Source: Rubrivivax sp. (GTDB taxonomy: Bacteria; Pseudomonadota; Gammaproteobacteria; Burkholderiales; Burkholderiaceae_C). From it: 64,000 nt of DNA. Of this stretch, positions 1 to 8,564 are shown piece by piece. The notes beneath the pieces were generated by a model. The model saw nothing but the letters and a program-made list of their open reading frames with translations, made no database searches and had not been told where the DNA came from. Positions within the stretch are counted from its first letter, which is position 1, and every line of letters starts with the position of its first letter. The stretch spans positions 1-64,000 of the forward strand of contig JAIYCR010000096.1 of assembly GCA_027487905.1 (NCBI GenBank). Direction: 5' to 3'. Position numbers and translations under genes: made by a program.

Positions 1-531
1 GCCAAGGCCGGGCCGATGTCCTATGCGTCGGTGTCGGTGGGCAGCGCCTCGCACCTGACGATGGAGATGCTCAAGACCGCCGCGAAGGTGGACATCACCC
101 ATGTGCCCTACCGCGGCGCGGGCCCTGCGGTGGCCGATCTCGTGGGCGGGCAGGTGCAGGCCGCCTTCATGGTGCCGGGCAACGTGCAGCAGTTCGCCAA
201 GGAGGGCAAGCTCAGGCTCATCGCCAGCAGCGGCGAGAAGCGCTTCGCCTCCACGCCCGACCTTCCCACCATGATCGAGCAGGGCTTTCCGGGCTTCGTC
301 GCCGCGTCGTGGATCGGCTTCGTGGCCCCGGGCGGAACGCCCAAGCCGGTGATCGACCGGCTGCACAGGGAGATCACCCGCATCCTGCTGCAGCCGGACA
401 TCCGCGCCAGGCTCGAGGCCATGGAGTTCGAGATGGTGGCGAGCACCCCGGCGCAGTTCAGCGAGTGGATCGCCGCCGAGATTCCCCGCTGGGGCAAGGT
501 GATCCGCGACACCGGCACCAAGGCCGAGTGA
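1..531 (+). CDS. Bug/TctC-family tripartite tricarboxylate transporter receptor, C-terminal part
   Basis: The reading frame is open from the first base, so the gene starts before the window and only about 176 C-terminal residues are seen. The fragment has typical Bug-receptor features: an AHLT-like segment (GSASHLTMEML), the VPYRGAGPAVADLVGGQVQ stretch that lies near the ligand pocket, and a late GTPKPVIDRLH segment. Bug proteins are periplasmic solute receptors that usually bind small carboxylates. No TctA/TctB membrane genes are visible here; in Burkholderiales many Bug genes stand alone beside catabolic genes. The next gene starts 2 bases after the stop, so the two are probably co-transcribed. 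The ligand cannot be predicted. Confidence 0.9.
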   Translation, partial: AKAGPMSYASVSVGSASHLTMEMLKTAAKVDITHVPYRGAGPAVADLVGGQVQAAFMVPGNVQQFAKEGKLRLIASSGEKRFASTPDLPTMIEQGFPGFVAASWIGFVAPGGTPKPVIDRLHREITRILLQPDIRARLEAMEFEMVASTPAQFSEWIAAEIPRWGKVIRDTGTKAE

Positions 532-532
532 C

Positions 533-1315
533 GTGCAGCGACCGCTTCGCCTGGCCGGCAAGGCTGCGCTGATCACCGGGGGCGCAGCGGGCATCGGGGC
601 GGCCACGGCCCGGCTCTTCTGCGCCGAGGGCGCCGCGGTGCTGCTGCTCGACCGTGACGCGCAGGCGCTCGGCCGCACCCGCGATGCCATCCGAGACGAC
701 GACCCGCATGCCCAGGTGCTGACACTGGCCGGTGACCTTGCCGACGAGGGCTGCGCTGAAAGCGCCGTCACCCAAGCGGCTTCTGCCTTCGGCCATCTGG
801 ACGTGCTGGTCAACAACGCCGCCACCCGCCATCACGGGCCGGTGGCCGATGCCGGCGCCGCGCAATGGCGCGCGGTGCTGGAGGTGAACCTGCTGGCCAA
901 TGCGCGGCTTTGCGCGGCCGCGCTGCCGTGGCTGCGCCGGTCTGGCCGCGGCGCCGTCGTCAACGTGTCGTCCTGCTATGCGGTCAAGGGCCGCAAGGGC
1001 ATGGGCCTTTACGACGCGAGCAAGGCGGCGATGCTCTCGCTCACCCGCACGCTGGCAGCCGAGGAGGCCGGCCAGGGTGTGAGGGTGAACGCGGTGTGTC
1101 CGGGCTCCACGCTCACCGAGTTCCATCGGGCGCGCGCCGAGGCTGCCGGCACGTCCATCGACGTGCTGCGCACGCAGCGCCGCGACACCTCCATGCTCGG
1201 CCGCTGGGCCGAACCGCAGGAGGTGGCCTGGCCCATCCTGTGGCTGGCCTCGGACGAGGCATCCTTCATCACCGGCACGACGCTGATGGTGGATGCCGGG
1301 CTGCACGCCATCTGA
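533..1315 (+). CDS. SDR-family NAD(P)-dependent oxidoreductase
   Basis: A 260-residue classical short-chain dehydrogenase/reductase. The N-terminal Rossmann motif reads TGGAAGIGAATAR, the NNAA motif follows near residue 90, the catalytic Ser is in VNVSS, and the YxxxK pair is Tyr160/Lys164 in YDASKAAM. A C-terminal SFITGTTLMVDAG segment is typical of the family. The start is GTG directly after the stop of the Bug receptor, which implies an operon. SDR enzymes oxidise or reduce a hydroxyl/carbonyl pair; the substrate is unknown. The context (carboxylate receptor upstream, aldehyde dehydrogenase and molybdenum hydroxylase downstream) suggests a catabolic step. Confidence 0.9.
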   Translation: MQRPLRLAGKAALITGGAAGIGAATARLFCAEGAAVLLLDRDAQALGRTRDAIRDDDPHAQVLTLAGDLADEGCAESAVTQAASAFGHLDVLVNNAATRHHGPVADAGAAQWRAVLEVNLLANARLCAAALPWLRRSGRGAVVNVSSCYAVKGRKGMGLYDASKAAMLSLTRTLAAEEAGQGVRVNAVCPGSTLTEFHRARAEAAGTSIDVLRTQRRDTSMLGRWAEPQEVAWPILWLASDEASFITGTTLMVDAGLHAI

Positions 1316-1377
1316 AGGCGGGGACCCGAAGGGCCGGGGCGTTCGGGAGCGCGTCCGAGGCCGCGCAGAATGCCCAC

Positions 1378-2097
1378 ATGAACCGCCTCCACACCGAATG
1401 GTGCCGCCTCTACCAGACCGAGTTCGGCCCCCCGCGCCTCTTCGATGACCACGGTCTGACGCGTGCCGCGGTGCTGGAAGTCCCCACGCCGGCGGACGAC
1501 GGCGCGGTGGCGGCCCTGTGGTCGGCCGTGCAGTCCCGGCTGCACCTGCCGGCGCCGGCCATCGCGGTGGATGGCCGTGCGGCGATGCAGCTGTGGTTCT
1601 CCTTCGCGCAGCCGGTGGACACCGACACCGCCCGGCGTTTCCTCGTCCGGCTGGTCGAGCGCTGCGAAGCGGGCATCGCCCCGGGCCGGCTGCGCCTGTG
1701 GCCGCAGGCCGACCCCGAGCGCCATGCCGACCCGATCCCCGCCGAACAGGCCGTCGACGAGCGCTGGTCGGCCTTCGTGGCGCCCGACCTGGCGCCCCTC
1801 TTCCTGCACACGCCGTGGCTGGACATCCCGCCCGGGGATGCGGCCCAGGCACGCATCCTGGCGGGCTTGGCCAGCATCGGCCCGGCGCAGCTGCAGGCGG
1901 TGCTGCAGACCACGCCCGGCGCGGCGGACCTTCGGCCGGGCGCTGCCCCGTCACCGCGGGCAGTGCCCGCGGCCGGCCCGGGCCTGGACCCTCGCGGCTT
2001 CCTGCAGTCCGTGCTGGACGATGTGCACGCCCCGCTGGCGCTGCGGGTCCAGGCGGCCGCGGCGCTGCTGGGGCGTCCCGCCGACGAGCCGACCTAA
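1378..2097 (+). CDS. hypothetical protein, 239 aa
   Basis: I do not recognise this protein. The frame is open further upstream, but ATG 1378 is the first start that does not run into the SDR gene; it has no clear ribosome binding site. The sequence has no signal peptide and no membrane segment. The first 110 residues look like a compact domain ending in GRLRLWPQADP. The middle has a DERWSAFVAPDLAPLFLHTPW segment with many aromatics, and the C-terminus is proline/alanine-rich followed by a short helical tail. Codon use and GC match the neighbours, so it looks like a genuine gene. It lies between the SDR and aldehyde dehydrogenase genes on the same strand. Confidence 0.6.
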   Translation: MNRLHTEWCRLYQTEFGPPRLFDDHGLTRAAVLEVPTPADDGAVAALWSAVQSRLHLPAPAIAVDGRAAMQLWFSFAQPVDTDTARRFLVRLVERCEAGIAPGRLRLWPQADPERHADPIPAEQAVDERWSAFVAPDLAPLFLHTPWLDIPPGDAAQARILAGLASIGPAQLQAVLQTTPGAADLRPGAAPSPRAVPAAGPGLDPRGFLQSVLDDVHAPLALRVQAAAALLGRPADEPT

Positions 2098-2187
2098 CAT
2101 CGATGCCGCTGCGCCCGCTGGCGCGCGCGCCCCCGCCACGGCACCCCGCCTGCCCCGGCCCACCGAACCCGCATCCACGGACTCACC

Positions 2188-3627
2188 ATGACCTATCCCT
2201 CCATCCAGCTCTTCATCGACGGCCAGTGGTCGGCCGGCGCCGACGGTCGCACCCTGGACGTGCGCAACCCGGCCAACGGCCAGGTGCTCGGCCAGGTGGC
2301 CTGCGCCGAGCGGTCCGACCTCGACCGCGCGGTGCTGGCCGCGCAGAAGGGCTTCGAGACCTGGCGCGACATGCCGCCGGTGGCGCGCTGCAAGGTGATG
2401 CAGAAGGCCGCCGAACTGCTGCGCACGCGGGCCGACGACATCGCACGCGTGCTCACGCAGGAGCAGGGCAAGCCGCTGGTGGAAGCGCGCGGCGAGGTGG
2501 TGGCCGGCGCCGACATCATCGACTGGTTCGCCAACGAGGGCCTGCGGGTGTATGGCCGCATCGTGCCCTCGCGCGGCAACCTGGCGCTGCGCCAGATGGT
2601 GCTGAAAGACCCGGTCGGCCCGGTGGCGGCCTTCACGCCTTGGAACTTCCCGGTCAACCAGATCGTGCGCAAGGTGGGCGCGGCGCTGGCGGCCGGCTGC
2701 TCGATGCTGGTGAAGGCGCCCGAGGAAACCCCGGCCGCCCCGGCCGCGCTGATCCAGGCCTTCGCCGACGCGGGCCTGCCGCCGGGCGTGCTGGGCCTGG
2801 TCTATGGCAACCCGGCGGAAATCTCGAGCCACCTGATCGCGCACCCCTTGATCCGCAAGATCACCTTCACCGGCTCGACGCCGGTGGGCAAGCAGCTCGC
2901 GGCGCTGGCCGGGCAGCACATGAAGCGGGTGACGATGGAGCTCGGCGGCCATGCCCCGGTGATCGTCTGCGAGGACGCCGACGTGGCGCTGGCGGTGAAG
3001 GCCGCGGGCGCGGCCAAGTTCCGCAACGCCGGCCAGGTGTGCATCTCGCCCACCCGCTTCCTGGTGCACGCGAGCGTGGCCGATGAGTTCGCCAACGCGC
3101 TCACGCGACAGGCCCAGGCGCTGAAGGTGGGCGACGGCCTGGCCGAAGGCACGCAGATGGGGCCGCTGGCCAACCCGCGCCGCCTGACCGCGATGGCCTC
3201 GGTCACCGAGGACGCGCTGCAGCGCGGCGCGCGGCTGCTGACCGGCGGCCAGCGCATCGGCGACAGCGGCAACTTCTGGCAGCCCACGGTGCTGGCCGAC
3301 GTGCCGCTGGAGGCCAAGGTCTTCAACGACGAGCCCTTCGGCCCGGTGGCGGCCATCCGCAGCTTCGTGCAGCTCGACGAGGCCATCGCCGAGGCCAACC
3401 GCCTGGCCTTCGGTCTCGCCGGCTACGGCTTCACCCGCTCGCTGCGCAACGCGGACCTTCTGGCCCGCAGGGTGGAGGTGGGCATGATGTGGATCAACAT
3501 GCCGGCCATGCCCACCGCGGAGATGCCCTTCGGCGGCATCAAGGACTCGGGCTACGGCTCCGAGGGCGGGCCGGAGGCGCTGGAGGCCTACCTGAACCTG
3601 CGCTCGGTGGCGCTGATGAACGTCTGA
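2188..3627 (+). CDS. NAD(P)-dependent aldehyde dehydrogenase, succinate-semialdehyde dehydrogenase type
   Basis: A 479-residue aldehyde dehydrogenase, normal length for the family. The cofactor-site Glu251 lies in [10 protein letters not shown] and the catalytic Cys285 in [12 protein letters not shown], 34 residues apart as expected. The oxyanion Asn is in [10 protein letters not shown]. The sequence is closest in feel to the GabD/succinate-semialdehyde dehydrogenase branch (QVCISPTR rather than QVC.A), but substrate range in this superfamily cannot be read from sequence. It oxidises an aldehyde to its acid in the cytoplasm and could take the product of the neighbouring SDR. It is convergent with the molybdenum hydroxylase operon, with 34 bases between the stops. 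Confidence 0.9.
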   Translation: MTYPSIQLFIDGQWSAGADGRTLDVRNPANGQVLGQVACAERSDLDRAVLAAQKGFETWRDMPPVARCKVMQKAAELLRTRADDIARVLTQEQGKPLVEARGEVVAGADIIDWFANEGLRVYGRIVPSRGNLALRQMVLKDPVGPVAAFTPWNFPVNQIVRKVGAALAAGCSMLVKAPEETPAAPAALIQAFADAGLPPGVLGLVYGNPAEISSHLIAHPLIRKITFTGSTPVGKQLAALAGQHMKRVTMELGGHAPVIVCEDADVALAVKAAGAAKFRNAGQVCISPTRFLVHASVADEFANALTRQAQALKVGDGLAEGTQMGPLANPRRLTAMASVTEDALQRGARLLTGGQRIGDSGNFWQPTVLADVPLEAKVFNDEPFGPVAAIRSFVQLDEAIAEANRLAFGLAGYGFTRSLRNADLLARRVEVGMMWINMPAMPTAEMPFGGIKDSGYGSEGGPEALEAYLNLRSVALMNV

Positions 3628-3661
3628 ACGGGGCGGCTCGGGCAGCGGCCCGGGCCTGGCT

Positions 3662-6106
3662 TCAGGCCACCTTGCCCAACGCGCGCAGCACCTTCTCGGG
3701 GGTGGCCGGCTGGCTCCACAGCTGCGCGCCCAGCGGGGCGAGCGCATCGTTGATGGCGTTCATCACCGCGGCGGGAGCGCCGGCAGTGCCGGCCTCGCCC
3801 GCACCCTTGGCACCGAGCTGGCTGCTGCGGGTGGGCGTCTGCACATGGGCCACCTGGATGTCGGGCATCTCGCCGGCCATCGGGACGAGGTAGTCGGCCA
3901 TGTTGGCGTTGCGCATCAGGCCGTCCTCGTCGTAGAGGCACTCCTCGAACAGCGCGCCGCCGATGCCCTGCACGATGGCGCCGCGGATCTGCTCGTCCAC
4001 CAGCTTGGGGTTGAGCACGCGGCCGCAGTCTTCCACCGCCCAGTGCTGCAGCAGCTTGACGAAGCCGGTGTCCACGTCCACCTCGACATAGCTCGCCTGC
4101 ACGCCATTGGTGAAGATGAAGGGGTAGTCGCGCTGGGCGTAGTGGCGGGTGACCATCAACTCGGGCGTGAAGTCCGCCGGCAAGGTGTCGCTGCGGAAGT
4201 AGGCAATGCGGCCGAGTTCGCTGAAATCGAGCACCGGCTCGCCGGTGGCGGCGTCCACGATGGCGCCGCGCCGCACCCGAAGGCCGCCGGCGTCGCGCTT
4301 CAGAATGGCCGCGGCGGTCTTCACGATGTTCGAGCGCAGCGCCTGCCCGGCCAGCAGCACGGCTTCGCCGCCGACGCCCGCGCCGCGCGAGGCCCAGGTG
4401 CCGCCGCCATAGGGCGTGACGTCGGTGTCGCTCATGATGAGGCGCACCCGCTCGAGGTCCACGCCCACCGCATCGGCGGCGATCTGCCGGTAGATGCCGT
4501 CGTTGCCCTGGCCCTGCTCGCCCACGCTGACGCTCACCGCCACGCCGCCCTGCGGGTCCAGGCGCATGGTGCAGCCGTCCTGCGAGGCGATGCGCGCGCC
4601 GCCCACGCCGTAGAAGGCCGCGCTCGGGTTGGTGAGCTCGATCAGCGTCGCAAAGCCGATGCCGCGGTGGATGCCCTGTGCGCGCAGCTCGGCGATTTCC
4701 GCCTTCAGGCGCGGGTAGTCCATCAGCTGCTCGATCTTCGCAAGGCACGCCTCGTGGCTCAGCACCTCCAGCTTGATGCCGCTGGCACCGGTGGTGGGGT
4801 AGGCGTCGTCGGGGATGACGTTCTTGCGGCGGAACTCCAGCGGGTCCATGCCGATGGCGCGCGCAGCCTGGTCGACCAGACCCTCGGTCACCGCGCAGGC
4901 GATGGGGTGGCCCACGCCGCGGTACTGGCAGGTGGGCGTCTTGTTCTGGAAGACCACGTTCAGGCGCGCCCGGTAGTGCTGGTGGCGGTAGGGCCCGCCC
5001 ACCAGGTTGACCACCTGGTTGCCTTCGATGGCGCTGGTGCGCGGGAACATGGAATAGGGACCGATGCCGGTGAGGTCGTCCATGTCGAAGGCGAGGATCT
5101 CGCCGGCCTTCGTCGCCGCGATGCGGGCCGTCACCCGGTGGTGGCGGGCGTGGATGTCGCTGGTGAAGCTCTCCAGCCGGTCGGCCACGAACTTCACCGG
5201 ACGCCGGCACAGCATGGACAGCGCCACGGTGGCGAAGTCGTCCGGGTAGGCGTGCACCTTGATGCCGAAGCTGCCGCCCACGTCCTTGCACACCACGCGC
5301 ACCGCATGCTCGGGCAGGTCGAACTGGCGGGCGTAGAGGTCCTGCATCATGTGCGGGGCCTGGAAGGAGTGCCAGACGGTGAGCTTGCCCTCGGCGCTGT
5401 TCCAGTCGGCGATCTGCGCGCGCGGCTCGAGCGTCACGCCGGTGTGGCGGCCGAACTCGAACACCGTCTCGACCACCGCGTCGGCGCGGGCGAAGGCCTC
5501 GTCCACCTGCCCCACGTTCAGGCTGCGGGTGAAGCACAGGTTGTCGCCGAGCTCCGGGTGGATGAGCGGGGTGGCGGGGTCGAGCGCGGTCTCCATGTCG
5601 ACCACGGCGGGCAGCGGCTCGAGCTCCACCTCGATGAGCTGCAGCGCGTCCTCGGCCTGCTCGCGGGTGTCGGCCACCACCGCCACGACCGGCTCGCCCT
5701 GCCAGCAGGCGCGGTCCATGGCCAGCGGGTATTGAGGCGCGCTCTTCATGCCCGCCAGGTGGGCCAGCGTGGCGACCCAGGGCTTGCACACCCGGGCGAG
5801 GTCGGCGCCGGTGGCCACCATCACCACGCCGGGTGCCTGCGCCGCCGCCTCGGTGGCGATGCGGCCGATGCGGGCGTGCGCCAGGGGGCTGCGCCAGAAG
5901 ACGACATGCGCCATGCGCGGCAGTTCGATGTCGTCGATGTACTGGCCCTGGCCCTGCACCAGCCGGCGGGCGCTGGGCCGCTCGGCACTGGTGCCGATGT
6001 AGCGCGGGTCTTCAGTGACCGGCGGCAGCGGCGTGTCGTGCGCGACGGCGGGGCGCTCCTCGACTTCGGAGGCAGCGCGGATCTCGGGGGCGGTGAGGCT
6101 GTTCAT
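3662..6106 (-). CDS. xanthine dehydrogenase family, molybdopterin-binding large subunit (CoxL-like)
   Basis: 814 residues, typical of the molybdenum-containing large subunit of the xanthine oxidase family. The frame is open to 6529, but ATG 6106 is chosen because the upstream part overlaps the small subunit gene and reads as low-complexity HPKP repeats. Visible are the N-terminal RLVQGQGQYIDDI segment, the EPRAQIADW segment, the GGSFGIK cofactor loop, and the C-terminal KGAGEAG containing the glutamate that acts as base. The active-site loop reads CQYRGVGHP; true form I CO dehydrogenase has AYRCSFR there, so this is not a CO dehydrogenase. It is probably a hydroxylase of an N-heterocycle, aldehyde or other organic substrate. 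Last gene of the operon. Confidence 0.93.
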   Translation of the reverse strand: MNSLTAPEIRAASEVEERPAVAHDTPLPPVTEDPRYIGTSAERPSARRLVQGQGQYIDDIELPRMAHVVFWRSPLAHARIGRIATEAAAQAPGVVMVATGADLARVCKPWVATLAHLAGMKSAPQYPLAMDRACWQGEPVVAVVADTREQAEDALQLIEVELEPLPAVVDMETALDPATPLIHPELGDNLCFTRSLNVGQVDEAFARADAVVETVFEFGRHTGVTLEPRAQIADWNSAEGKLTVWHSFQAPHMMQDLYARQFDLPEHAVRVVCKDVGGSFGIKVHAYPDDFATVALSMLCRRPVKFVADRLESFTSDIHARHHRVTARIAATKAGEILAFDMDDLTGIGPYSMFPRTSAIEGNQVVNLVGGPYRHQHYRARLNVVFQNKTPTCQYRGVGHPIACAVTEGLVDQAARAIGMDPLEFRRKNVIPDDAYPTTGASGIKLEVLSHEACLAKIEQLMDYPRLKAEIAELRAQGIHRGIGFATLIELTNPSAAFYGVGGARIASQDGCTMRLDPQGGVAVSVSVGEQGQGNDGIYRQIAADAVGVDLERVRLIMSDTDVTPYGGGTWASRGAGVGGEAVLLAGQALRSNIVKTAAAILKRDAGGLRVRRGAIVDAATGEPVLDFSELGRIAYFRSDTLPADFTPELMVTRHYAQRDYPFIFTNGVQASYVEVDVDTGFVKLLQHWAVEDCGRVLNPKLVDEQIRGAIVQGIGGALFEECLYDEDGLMRNANMADYLVPMAGEMPDIQVAHVQTPTRSSQLGAKGAGEAGTAGAPAAVMNAINDALAPLGAQLWSQPATPEKVLRALGKVA

Positions 6107-6162
6107 GCTCGGGGGCTCCGGCGGTGCGGCGGGCGGCTTCGGGTGCGGCTTCGGGTGCGGCT

Positions 6163-6672
6163 TCAGGCGGCCGCCGGGTTGGCCGTGCGCGCAGCGGCGG
6201 CCCGTTCGGCCAGCGTTTCGCAGATGGCGTCGACGATGGCGTGGTAGCCGGTGCAGCGGCAGTAGTTGCCGCTGATCCACTCGCGCACCTCGGCGCGCGT
6301 GGCCTGCGGCCGGGCCTGCAGCAGCTCCTTGGCCGCCATCACCATGCCCGGCGTGCAGAAGCCGCACTGCAGCGCGTTGTGGCGGATGAAGGCGCGCTGC
6401 AGGTCGGCCACGTCGCCATCGTGCGACAGGCCTTCGATGGTGCGCACGCTGCAGCCCTGGGCCTGCACCGCCAGGGTCAGGCAGCCGCGCACGATGCGCC
6501 CATCCACCTCGACGGTGCAGGCGCCGCACACGCCGTGCTCGCAGCCCAGGTGCGAGCCTTTCAGGCCGAGCTCGTTGCGCAGGAAATCGACCAGATGCTG
6601 GCGCGGCTGCACGTTGCGCTGGCAGCTGCTGCCGTTGACGGTGAGGTGCAGGGGTTGGGAATCGACGGCCAT
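6163..6672 (-). CDS. (2Fe-2S)-binding small subunit of molybdenum hydroxylase (CoxS-like)
   Basis: 169 residues with both iron-sulfur domains of the family. The plant-ferredoxin-like N-terminal cluster uses Cys44, Cys49, Cys52 and Cys64; the helical C-terminal domain uses Cys103, Cys106, Cys138 and Cys140 (QCGFCTPG and NYCRC). It carries electrons from the Mo centre in the large subunit to the FAD in the medium subunit. The first residues (LHLTVNG) begin directly with the ferredoxin fold and there is no signal peptide, so the enzyme is cytoplasmic. It lies between the FAD subunit gene and the large subunit gene, in the usual M-S-L order. Confidence 0.95.
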   Translation of the reverse strand: MAVDSQPLHLTVNGSSCQRNVQPRQHLVDFLRNELGLKGSHLGCEHGVCGACTVEVDGRIVRGCLTLAVQAQGCSVRTIEGLSHDGDVADLQRAFIRHNALQCGFCTPGMVMAAKELLQARPQATRAEVREWISGNYCRCTGYHAIVDAICETLAERAAAARTANPAAA

Positions 6673-6718
6673 GATGCGTTCCTGATGGGGCGAGGGTGGG
6701 GAGGGCGCGGGCTTAGTC

Positions 6719-7594
6719 TCAGGCGGCCAGCGCGCTGCGGCTGGCCTGCGCGGCGGTGAGCAGCCGGCGCATCAGCACGGTGGCCAGGTGGCGCTTGGTG
6801 TCCGCGCCGTGGGTGAGGTCGCCCACCGGGTCGAGCTCGGCGCGCAGCGTGGCCGCCGCAATCTCGATGGCCGCTGCATCCAGCACCTTGCCGCCCAGCA
6901 GTGCCTCGGTGCGCGGCGCGCGCAGCGGCGTGGCCCCCAGGCCCAGGAAGCCCAGCCGCACCGTGCGGGCTGCGGCGCCATCGAACTGCACCGCCACGGC
7001 CAGCCCCGCCACCGCGTAGTCGCCATGCCGGCGCGAGAGTTCATCGAAGCCGAACCAATCGCCGCGCCCCGCCACCGGCACGTCCGCGCCGACGACCAGT
7101 TCATCCGGGCGCAGGTCGGTGGTGTAGAGATCCTGGAAGAAATCGGTCGCGGCCACGCGCCGGGTGCCCGCGGGGCCTTGCACGGTGACGCTGCCTTGCA
7201 GGGCGATCAGGCAGCAGGGCCATTCCGCGGCCGGATCGCCATAGGCGATGGAGCCGCCCCAGGTGCCGCTGTTGCGGATGGCACGGTGGGCGATGTGCGG
7301 CGCGGCCATGGCCAGCAACGGCGCCTGTTCGGCCACCAGGGCCGAGGCCTCGATGGCGGTGTGGGTGACCAGCGCGCCGATGTGCAGCCGGCCGTCGCGC
7401 ACGGCGATGTCCGACAGGCCGGGCAGGCCGGTGATGTCCACCAGCAGCCGGGGTTCGGACAGGCGCATGTTCAGCGTGGCCAGCAGCGTCTGGCCGCCGG
7501 CGAGCACCCGTGCGTCGTCGCCGTGGATGCGCAGCAGCTCGAACACCTCGTCCAGGGTGCGCGGCTTCACGTAGTCGAAGGATGGGGCTTTCAT
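6719..7594 (-). CDS. FAD-binding medium subunit of molybdenum hydroxylase (CoxM-like)
   Basis: 291 residues, the usual size. The FAD pyrophosphate loops are visible as VLAGGQTLLATLN near residue 30 and WGGSIAYGDPAAEWP near residue 110. The C-terminal CO_deh_flav_C-type domain follows (GLAVAVQFDGAAARTVRLG). It passes electrons from the 2Fe-2S subunit to an external acceptor. It is transcribed with the CoxG-like gene upstream and the small and large subunit genes downstream; the 46-base gap to the small subunit contains no terminator-like hairpin. Confidence 0.93.
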   Translation of the reverse strand: MKAPSFDYVKPRTLDEVFELLRIHGDDARVLAGGQTLLATLNMRLSEPRLLVDITGLPGLSDIAVRDGRLHIGALVTHTAIEASALVAEQAPLLAMAAPHIAHRAIRNSGTWGGSIAYGDPAAEWPCCLIALQGSVTVQGPAGTRRVAATDFFQDLYTTDLRPDELVVGADVPVAGRGDWFGFDELSRRHGDYAVAGLAVAVQFDGAAARTVRLGFLGLGATPLRAPRTEALLGGKVLDAAAIEIAAATLRAELDPVGDLTHGADTKRHLATVLMRRLLTAAQASRSALAA

Positions 7595-7681
7595 CGGGGC
7601 TCCTGGGGAAGGACCTGAAGGGTGTGCCGGGCGGCCAGGGCGAAGTGGGGTGGGGTGGGGCGGGGTGGCGCGGCGGGTGGC

Positions 7682-8446
7682 TCAGCCGAAGAGCACGCGG
7701 GCCAGCCACACACCGAAGCCGGTGGACAGCGCGCCCAGCGCGAACCAGAGCACGCGCTGCGCTTCGCTGGCAGGCGCGGGTGCGGGGGCGGGCGCGGGTG
7801 CGGACCGGTGTTCGGCAGCGGCGGATCGCGGTGCGGGCGCAACCGGGGCTGCAGCCGGCGCGGGCGCTGCTGCAGGCGTCGTGTCGGGCACGCCCGGCAC
7901 GGGTTCAGCCGCGCCGCCGATCCCGTCGCCAGGCGGCGAGGCCTGCGGTTGGAGGGCTTCGGCTTCCGCGTCGGCGGTGGCCGTGGGATCGAGGGCGGGC
8001 ACCTCGGGCGGTGCGAGCTCGCCCTGGAAGGACGCGAAGAACTGGTCGGCCATCTGCCGGGCGGCGGCGTCGATCATGCGGCCGCCCACCTGGCCGAGCT
8101 TGCCGGCCACCGAGGCCTGGGTCTGGTAGCGCAGCCGCGTGAGGCCGGCCTCGTCGACGAGCTCCACCCGGCTGGAGCCCCGGGCCATGCCGGCCGCACC
8201 GCCCTGGCCCTCGAACTGCAGCGTGCAGCCCTCGCCCGGCCGCACGTCTTCCATGCGCACGCGGCCGTTGAAGCGGGCGCGCACCGGGCCGACCTTGATG
8301 CCCACCGTGGCAGTGCGCTCGAACTCGCCGGTGGCCTGCATCGCCTCGCAGCCGGGAATGCAGCGGCGCAGCACATCGGCGTCGTTCAGTGCGGCCCACA
8401 CGCGCTCGCGCGGCGCCGCCACCAGGACCTCGCCATTCAGTTCCAT
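7682..8446 (-). CDS. SRPBCC-family CoxG-like membrane-anchored protein
   Basis: 254 residues. The first 150 form a START/SRPBCC fold typical of CoxG (begins MELNGEVLVAAPRERVWAAL, then LRRCIPGCEAM). A long Pro/Ala-rich linker (about residues 165-225) follows, and the protein ends with one hydrophobic helix (LWFALGALSTGFGVWLARV) and a short tail. The frame extends to 8575, but ATG 8446 starts exactly at the conserved fold. In carboxydotrophs CoxG anchors the hydroxylase at the inner membrane; a similar role is inferred here. It is the promoter-proximal gene of the hydroxylase operon, divergent from the TetR gene across a 118-base region that holds the predicted operator. Confidence 0.88.
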   Translation of the reverse strand: MELNGEVLVAAPRERVWAALNDADVLRRCIPGCEAMQATGEFERTATVGIKVGPVRARFNGRVRMEDVRPGEGCTLQFEGQGGAAGMARGSSRVELVDEAGLTRLRYQTQASVAGKLGQVGGRMIDAAARQMADQFFASFQGELAPPEVPALDPTATADAEAEALQPQASPPGDGIGGAAEPVPGVPDTTPAAAPAPAAAPVAPAPRSAAAEHRSAPAPAPAPAPASEAQRVLWFALGALSTGFGVWLARVLFG

Positions 8447-8510
8447 CGCACCGCCCTCGGGGCCGCGGCTGGCGGCAATTGACGCGCTTCTCGGGTTTTC
8501 ACGGGTGCTC

Positions 8511-8532
8511 TTGTTAACCAGTCGGTCAACAA
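8511..8532. promoter_or_regulatory. inverted repeat, likely TetR-type operator
   Basis: TTGTTAACC, spacer AGTC, GGTCAACAA: two 9-base arms with 8 of 9 pairs matching and a 4-base spacer. It sits in the only intergenic space between the CoxG-hydroxylase operon (starts at 8446, minus strand) and the TetR gene (GTG 8565). Operators of about this size and symmetry, often with a central ACC-GGT core, are typical for TetR-family dimers. It is well placed to repress both directions. This is a prediction from symmetry and position only. Confidence 0.65.
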
Positions 8533-8564
8533 TTTTGGAGTTCATTGATCGAACGGTAAATAGC

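Noticed and set aside
3845-6247. 800-codon plus-strand frame opposite the molybdenum hydroxylase genes
   Set aside because: Antisense to the large subunit with its conserved cofactor loops; the frame is rich in His, Val and Gly as expected from complementary GC-rich codons.
3662-8446. Aerobic CO dehydrogenase (coxMSL) assignment
   Set aside because: The active-site loop lacks the Cys-containing AYRCSFR motif required in form I enzymes, and no other cox accessory genes except a CoxG-like gene are present.
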